Shown here piece by piece: positions 58,471-64,000 of a DNA stretch of 64,000 nucleotides. The translations under genes and the position numbers were made by a program. The notes under the pieces are model-generated. The model was not told the DNA's origin. It was given only the letters and a program-made list of their open reading frames with translations, and searched no databases. Numbering within the stretch: the first letter of the stretch is position 1; each line of letters opens with the position of its first letter. Source of the DNA: Siphonodentalium dalli (lineage: Eukaryota > Mollusca > Scaphopoda > Gadilida > Siphonodentaliidae); the NCBI GenBank assembly GCA_032622095.1, contig CP136062.1, positions 195,433,887-195,497,886 on the forward strand, given 5' to 3'.

Positions 58471-59165
58471 AATTAAAAGTGAATTTGGCCTCCCATAGAT
58501 ATGATGTGGACTTTTTAGCTCGATTAACTTGACAAAGGAAAATTCTGGACAAAGAAAAAACTTGTATATACGTGTATATGTATGAGATGTGTACCATGCA
58601 TACAGTAAAGGCACCCATATGGTTGTGAGCAGGAGCATATCTAGGATCACCATGTAGGGGGGAGGGGGTACAGAACATTAAATGTTTTTAAAATATATAA
58701 TGAAACTGGAAGAAAAAGCTATTCCCGGCCCCTTTGTGTGCATCTTAGGGAGAGGGCAGTAAGCCTACTTCGGGGAAACAATAAATATGACCCGATACAT
58801 ATATATGGTGAAATGACAGCTGTCTCAAGAGTTAAAGCCCCAGGTGTGTGTGATAGGTTGTGGATTTGTGGGCATGAATTTTGCTATTTTAATTTCCCCC
58901 AGAGTGGATCTCAGGCCTGCTTTATATGCCTTGTTTGGGACTCGTGGAATGCAGGAACATTGCCAACAGACATGGCGGGTGTGTATCTATATATTTAGAG
59001 AGGTTATTACCACACGTACATGGTAGGTGTAGGTTTAGTATGTACAGTACAGGCTTGTTCCATTGGGATGTAGTCGTCACAAGATAAGTACTAGTAATTA
59101 TGGGGAAAATTCTTATAAAAAGTTAGTGACATAACTATTGTACCAAATTGATAACCAACATGCAG
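58471..59165. other. no recognisable gene
   Basis: An 86-codon ORF (58738-58998) has several Cys and Trp residues but no family I recognise. The rest is AT-rich. Confidence 0.4.
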
Positions 59166-59167
59166 TA

Positions 59168-60434
59168 CAGTAATGCTCCAATTAATCGACCTCTTAACCA
59201 CAGCATAATTATGGGTAGTCCAAGTCTTCTCGTACTAAAACTTTAGTCCGAGTTCCAGGCCCATGCATTCTTATGACACGACTTAAGCGTTAGTGACCCG
59301 CTCAAATAAAACCACAATTATATGAAATAAAATATCACAATTGCGACTATAAACGGATATTTTCCGCAGAAGACATGCTATTTTATCTGAAACCCACATC
59401 AGTTGTGAATTTAAAACGGTAATTTAATGCGAAAAGAGACATTTACCTCAATGTTTACAATTTTTTAAAAGTATGCGAACTCGGTTGACCTCGCGAACTG
59501 TGTTCGGCATTTTCCGTTGAAAATATTCCGTAGATTTTGGACAACAACGCAAATTACGATGAATTCTCCATTGTAATCGTAATTATGTGTGTCAATAAAT
59601 AAAATAATAAATAGATTAATTAAACATTGGAGATATAAATGTAATACACTAAATAAATGAACCTTTAGTTTGAAAAGTCCCACTAAAACGGAAGAACTAT
59701 ATTTCGAAACTGTGTGATTCGGTTCTCCGATTATTTTATCAACACAGATGTCAAAATGCACATCACACGCATGGCAACTTGGCAAGTCAGACACAAGAGT
59801 TCTAATTTGCTCCAATTTTGACAAGTTGCTTGCGAAAATTGTCAACAAAACTACCGTTCTGATCCTCCATTATGTCATTAAGTTTTTAGTGCGGGAATTG
59901 TTCTGAAAGCACATAGAAAACTGGACTTTCGGGCGATCGGTTTTCGCCATTTTTGTTCGGAAAACCCGCGCTATATATAGAAACGGAAAGTAGAATTCCC
60001 AGAACAAACAGCGGATTATGCCGAACTTATTCGGACCACTTCGGCTTTCGGTTAAAACGTAAACAAACAGAGAAACAAATCGATGTTTGTGTCAATCAAC
60101 CGGAATATTCTATGTGTAATTTAACATTAAAGTTAGATTATTATACACCATTATGACCATAAGATGTAAGCCTTTCCGATGTATATAGCATCATGTATTG
60201 ATTTGCTAGGTAAATCGAGTAAAATACACCACAAATTCCCGCCACAGATCGTGGGCGTAAGTCGTGTCATAGGATTGGTATACAAGCGGTCTTGGACTAA
60301 AGACCGGCACCTCCATCCCAATATCTTAGCCGGTTTTAGTACGAGAAGACTTGGACTAAATTATGGGTAACTTTTCAGGATTTAGTCGGAGCCGAGAACT
60401 TTCCGATGAATGGCCATATTTCCGACTAAATCCT
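59168..60434. mobile_element. family D element (copy 4), split by a Mutator-like insertion
   Basis: It starts at TA (59166-59167) with CAGTAATGCTCCAATTAATC. The AATTATGGG host sequence is duplicated around the insertion, and the family D sequence resumes at 60359. The second half has internal deletions and ends near 60434. Confidence 0.88.
59216..60358. mobile_element. 1143-bp Mutator-like non-autonomous element
   Basis: The termini TAGTCCAAGTCTTCTCGTAC and its inverse are as in the 113-bp copy at 26372. The perfect 9-bp duplication AATTATGGG lies at 59207-59215 and 60359-60367. The inner 0.9 kb is absent from the short copy. It contains a minus-strand open frame of 127 codons (59848-59465) and a + frame of 67 codons (59953-60156). 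Neither shows a domain I know. The open frame includes a Cys pair (CHAC) and could be captured sequence, but this is not shown. Confidence 0.9.
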
Positions 60435-61305
60435 GACGCGACAAAGCATCAATCGCAAGGATAGGATTTGTTCTAATTGAGCGCTGATGCGATTAGTGCG
60501 TTTATTCAAAGGTTTTCGGTTTTTTCATTGACGGAGATAGACAAAGTCACCAGATGTGGCAAAAATCCAATAGGATTCCAACCAATTAAAAATTATGATT
60601 TTCGTGATTTAAAGCCGCCATCTTTGAAACCACCATCACAAACTTGGTTGAAATTAAACGGAGATCCTAAAAACGAAATCATTGTGCTAGTGCTATGCTT
60701 TTCAGCTTCTTTTCCAGTAGAAACCATCTCTTTGTGGCAAGGATGACCATTTTGACCGCCATCTTTGTTTTACCCAAATTTCTCAAGGCTGCCTGCTTGT
60801 CAGCTGGTGGATTCTTAAGAATGGTGCCCAAGACCAACTGAAAACACTGAGAAAAAAACCATACGCAAAAACACCCATTTGTGCCTTGGCGGTCGGAATA
60901 GTTGTGCCGGACCCCATATTAAAAAAAATGGTAATTAAAATGTAAAAATTCATGCCAGGACTGCTACATTCAAAAAGAAAGACAACCAATTAATAAAGTT
61001 AAGAATTTAATTGGTCTAACATCAACGTAATAAGTTTAGCAAGGGAAGCCTAACCACATGATAGCCAGCAATTCACCTGAGGAGTAAATTCAGAACACCA
61101 TATATCCAACATAACCTTATTGTTTATTGAACTCAAATCTAGTCTTTATATATTAGAACATTTCCACCCAACAAGATGCAACTCATTGTGTGCGAGAATA
61201 ATTTTGATCGATTCTGATAGACTTCTCTTGCTAACATTTTTACATGACATCACAGTAATGATGTTTAGAAAATATATAACAATCGTTAACAAGTGCATAC
61301 AAATA
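60435..61305. other. no recognisable gene
   Basis: A 89-codon + ORF (60477-60746) and a 68-codon minus ORF lack motifs. A CCATCTTTGTTTTACCCAAA string near 60760 resembles the foldback arm subunits, so part may be repeat. Confidence 0.4.
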
Positions 61306-61309
61306 TTAA

Positions 61310-61690
61310 AGATACATAATCCGAATTAACGCTCCTAAATTACTATTTCTTTGGCTTTGGGGGGTAAAAAATATTTGAATTGAGTCAATGAACCCACCCA
61401 TCAAATCTCAAAGTTATCAGATATTGATTTTTGAAATATGTTATTTTTCACCGCCTGGAATATTTGACGGCCAAGAAAATATTCGACAAGACGACCGACA
61501 TACTTTCCATACAAAATTGCGTTGAACGAAATGTTTGATATACATGTTTTGGAAAATTCTATACAAGAGTTGACAGTGATTAGCATTATTTTTTTGGTAA
61601 TTAATCGATTCTGATAACTAAAGAGTCTTTTGAAGAAATGTTGTTGTTGGAATCTGATGATACGGGGACCATCAATCGGATTGTGTACCT
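61310..61690 (+). mobile_element. family A TTAA element (381 bp)
   Basis: TTAA lies at 61306-61309 and 61691-61694. It starts AGATACATAATCCGAATTAA, similar to the copy at 1782. The GGGGTAAAAAATATTTGAAT block is present. Confidence 0.88.
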
Positions 61691-61694
61691 TTAA

Positions 61695-62639
61695 ATTAGC
61701 ATCTAAAAATGTGATATCATAAAAACAATCATGTTAATTGCAAGGTCTTTTATTAAAGGCATAAGAGTTTCAGTCAAGGGATTGTATTATGTAGATGAAA
61801 CTTTATTTTATTTAAAACATTTCCCACGAATGAAAAACACAAGCTGGTTGGCGTCCTGAAGGATTTAAGTAGCATTCAGTCCCAGTAAACAGTCGACGAG
61901 AAGACTTCTCTGACCAAATTGCGGATGAAGATGGATAACTCTAAAATCAAGCGGCTTTTTGTCAGATTTTTGACAAACCGGCAAATTTTTTTTGAACAAA
62001 ATGTTGACAATTTGCGACCTGATTTCCATTCTGTCCTAAGTGCATTTTTTGTGTTTCCGAGTAAATCGATTTTTAAATTTCAAAGTTCTGGCAATTGGTT
62101 GTTATTAGACTTATGATGGATATCCTGGTATCTGCCGAGAAATCAGTATTCATTCTGCCAATAACCATCAACTTCGATAAGGATATGCTCTTTCTTATAT
62201 GATATTTCGACCAGATTCGGGAGGTTGGGTGCGATTTTTTGCATTTAGCACAATATGGACTCAGTCTTAGTAGAATATTTTTCGTGGGACACTATGGAAA
62301 CGGAAATATTTTCAGGACCGGTCTGTTCCAAGTGGTGATTATAAAAGAGATAATACGCACTTGGGACAACATGAAGATATATTTAGTCTCAATTTACCGT
62401 ATAACATGATAGAATTAGAGATTGCAATGTGAGCAGAGTGTGATATGTGCGCTCTTTGGAACAGTTGGCCAGCACATCGACAAAGAAACAAGCATTTTGA
62501 ATTGGTGTTGTATGGAAAGCACGCGACTCTTGATGATATATTGCATACATAATGTTGATATGGCTTCATGGAATGTACTCTTCGTTAATTTTACATTGCG
62601 AATTTGACGCGTATATATTAGTCCAGGAGATATATTGGT
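61695..62639. other. no gene; family A interior fragment at about 61885-61975
   Basis: The string ACCAAATTGCGG...GATGGATAACTCTAAAATCA at about 61913-61950 matches the interior of family A copies at 1930-1960 and 4108-4140, without ends. The rest holds only short ORFs. Confidence 0.5.
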
Positions 62640-64000
62640 CGATATCTGCACCCCCACCAGGACTCAACTTCACCCCACTAATTTTCTTTCTTAATTAATG
62701 TCTCCTATAATTTGTTTCGGTTGTTATCAAGAAAAAAAGTGGCCACAGAGACTCCAGACAAGATGGCGTCCATCGTGGCGGCCATTTTGTTTATATGCAT
62801 CAGGTCTCTTTGATCGCCGTTATAGTAAAGATGATATAAAAAGCAGTCTTGTTTTCCGCTCGATTCGTTATGCTAATATACAACCCTCACAAATTAGCCA
62901 AAAGTCCGACACCAGAATCCAATATGGTGGCCAAGATGGCCGCCGAAATGTGAATATATGCTATTTTTCTTACATTTTACCACCTTTCGTTTGTCTCTAT
63001 GGGAAAATATTGGCATCTTGGCGTGAATTTATACATTTATTGTATAGAAGAGTCAGTGACGAACACAATGGGATCATAATATACATTCATAGCGGGATAG
63101 TTTTGTCCAATAACACGTTTCCCAAATGCCGGTATAATAGGTCAAAGCCGAACCAACACTAATAACGAGATGTAATGTTTCGAATCAATGAAAGTTATTG
63201 CTATCATAACAACACCCATGCATATATATGTGCAGGAGATACTCGAGCTAGGATTCCTCTTATACCTGAGTTGTGGAATATTTATCGAAATCCAAGACGG
63301 CGGCCAAAATGACCACCAGAAATAGAAAAATCGCCAAAAATTGCTGATTTTAACATCAGTGAGCGTTATTGTCACCACAATTCCACACCTGTTAACTATT
63401 GTGAGTTGGGAACACTTAGGCGAAGTACTTTCATTATACCATATCCAAATAAAAGTTCCCCAGATCTAAAATGGCGCCCACAATGGCGGAAAGATTTTGA
63501 AAAATCACCGAAATTCCCTCATATTCACATCATTGGGCATTATTTTCGAGACAACTACACACATGCGGACAGTTGATTTGGAAATACTGAGGTGAAGTAA
63601 TTACCTTGCATCTCATACAATAAATTGTTTTCCAAATCGAAGATGTCGGCCAAAATGGAGACCGAAATTTGAAATCAAGCTCACATTCCTTTACTTTCTT
63701 ACGATGGTCGTTATTGTTACGCGAATTCTGCCCACAATTACATGTTCATATGGAACATTGATATGAAGTATTCATTTGAGTTTGGCAAACTCTCACAGTC
63801 AAGATGGTGGCCAAACTGGCGGTCAGAAATTGAAAAGAAGTCGATATTATCACATACTAATTTCAACTTTTTGTCATTATATCGATACGTATGGACGACA
63901 CTGTACATACTATATATAGGCCATTTATTAGTTTCAACATAGGTCGTAGCCTTCTGGAAAGATAAAAACCCACAATTAATCATCGCGATGTGGCATTTCG
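62640..64000 (+). mobile_element. third copy of the 16.9-24 kb foldback family, cut by the window edge
   Basis: From the outer end (AGGACTCAACTTCACCCC near 62656) to the last base it follows the reverse complement of 24050-22720. It includes the AAGATGGCGTCCATCGTGGC block and all arm subunits. It lacks the Gypsy insertion: sequence reads through the corresponding point near 63710-63725. The 154-codon ORF at 62698-63162 is a repeat product. The loop and second arm are expected beyond the edge. Confidence 0.85.

Noticed and set aside
58738-58998. 86-codon ORF with several Cys and Trp residues
   Set aside because: No recognisable family, no splice partner, and no start context or neighbouring exon supports it.
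62698-63162. 154-codon ORF on the + strand
   Set aside because: It lies wholly in the foldback arm and has counterparts broken by stops in the other copies. The Trp/Pro-rich peptide comes from AAATGGCGGCC strings.

Overview
This window looks like nuclear DNA from a non-vertebrate animal, most likely a marine bilaterian invertebrate. It is AT-rich, has spliced genes with gt/ag introns, and most of its length is interspersed repeats. I cannot name the phylum from the sequence alone. There are no bacterial operons, no CRISPR array, and I found no convincing rRNA or tRNA gene.

The one host gene I can support is a three-exon PAIP2 homologue (poly(A)-binding-protein-interacting protein 2) on the + strand. 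Its coding exons lie at 38578-38736, 42804-43046 and 44889-44951. They give a 154-residue protein with an acidic PAM1 region and a C-terminal PAM2 motif. A second copy of exon 2 with its flanks lies inverted at about 1033-2640. It carries a nonsense codon and is a pseudogene fragment.

The rest is a layered deposit of mobile elements. 1-1032 is tandem minisatellite. 6252-14142 is a 7.9 kb foldback element with an 8-bp target duplication, 1.7 kb inverted arms built from tandem subunits, and a loop holding decayed Ty3/Gypsy gag-protease coding sequence. An uninterrupted copy of its target lies at 34.38 kb. 16860-24050 is a second long-inverted-arm element, split by a 3.9 kb Ty3/Gypsy LTR retrotransposon (17648-21564, minus strand) with short LTRs, a 5-bp duplication and an unusual self-complementary primer site. 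A third copy of the second foldback family begins near 62640 and runs off the right edge.

24-38 kb holds small foldback elements, degenerate tandem arrays and hAT-like ends, including a BED-finger transposase fragment at about 37.2 kb. 39-60 kb, in and beyond the PAIP2 introns, is dense in short non-autonomous DNA transposons. Several are bounded by TTAA (piggyBac/Kolobok-like), TA (Tc1/mariner-like), 9 bp (Mutator-like) or 5 bp duplications. Nesting and paralogous empty sites allow relative dating of many insertions. Stretches where I recognise nothing are listed as such.
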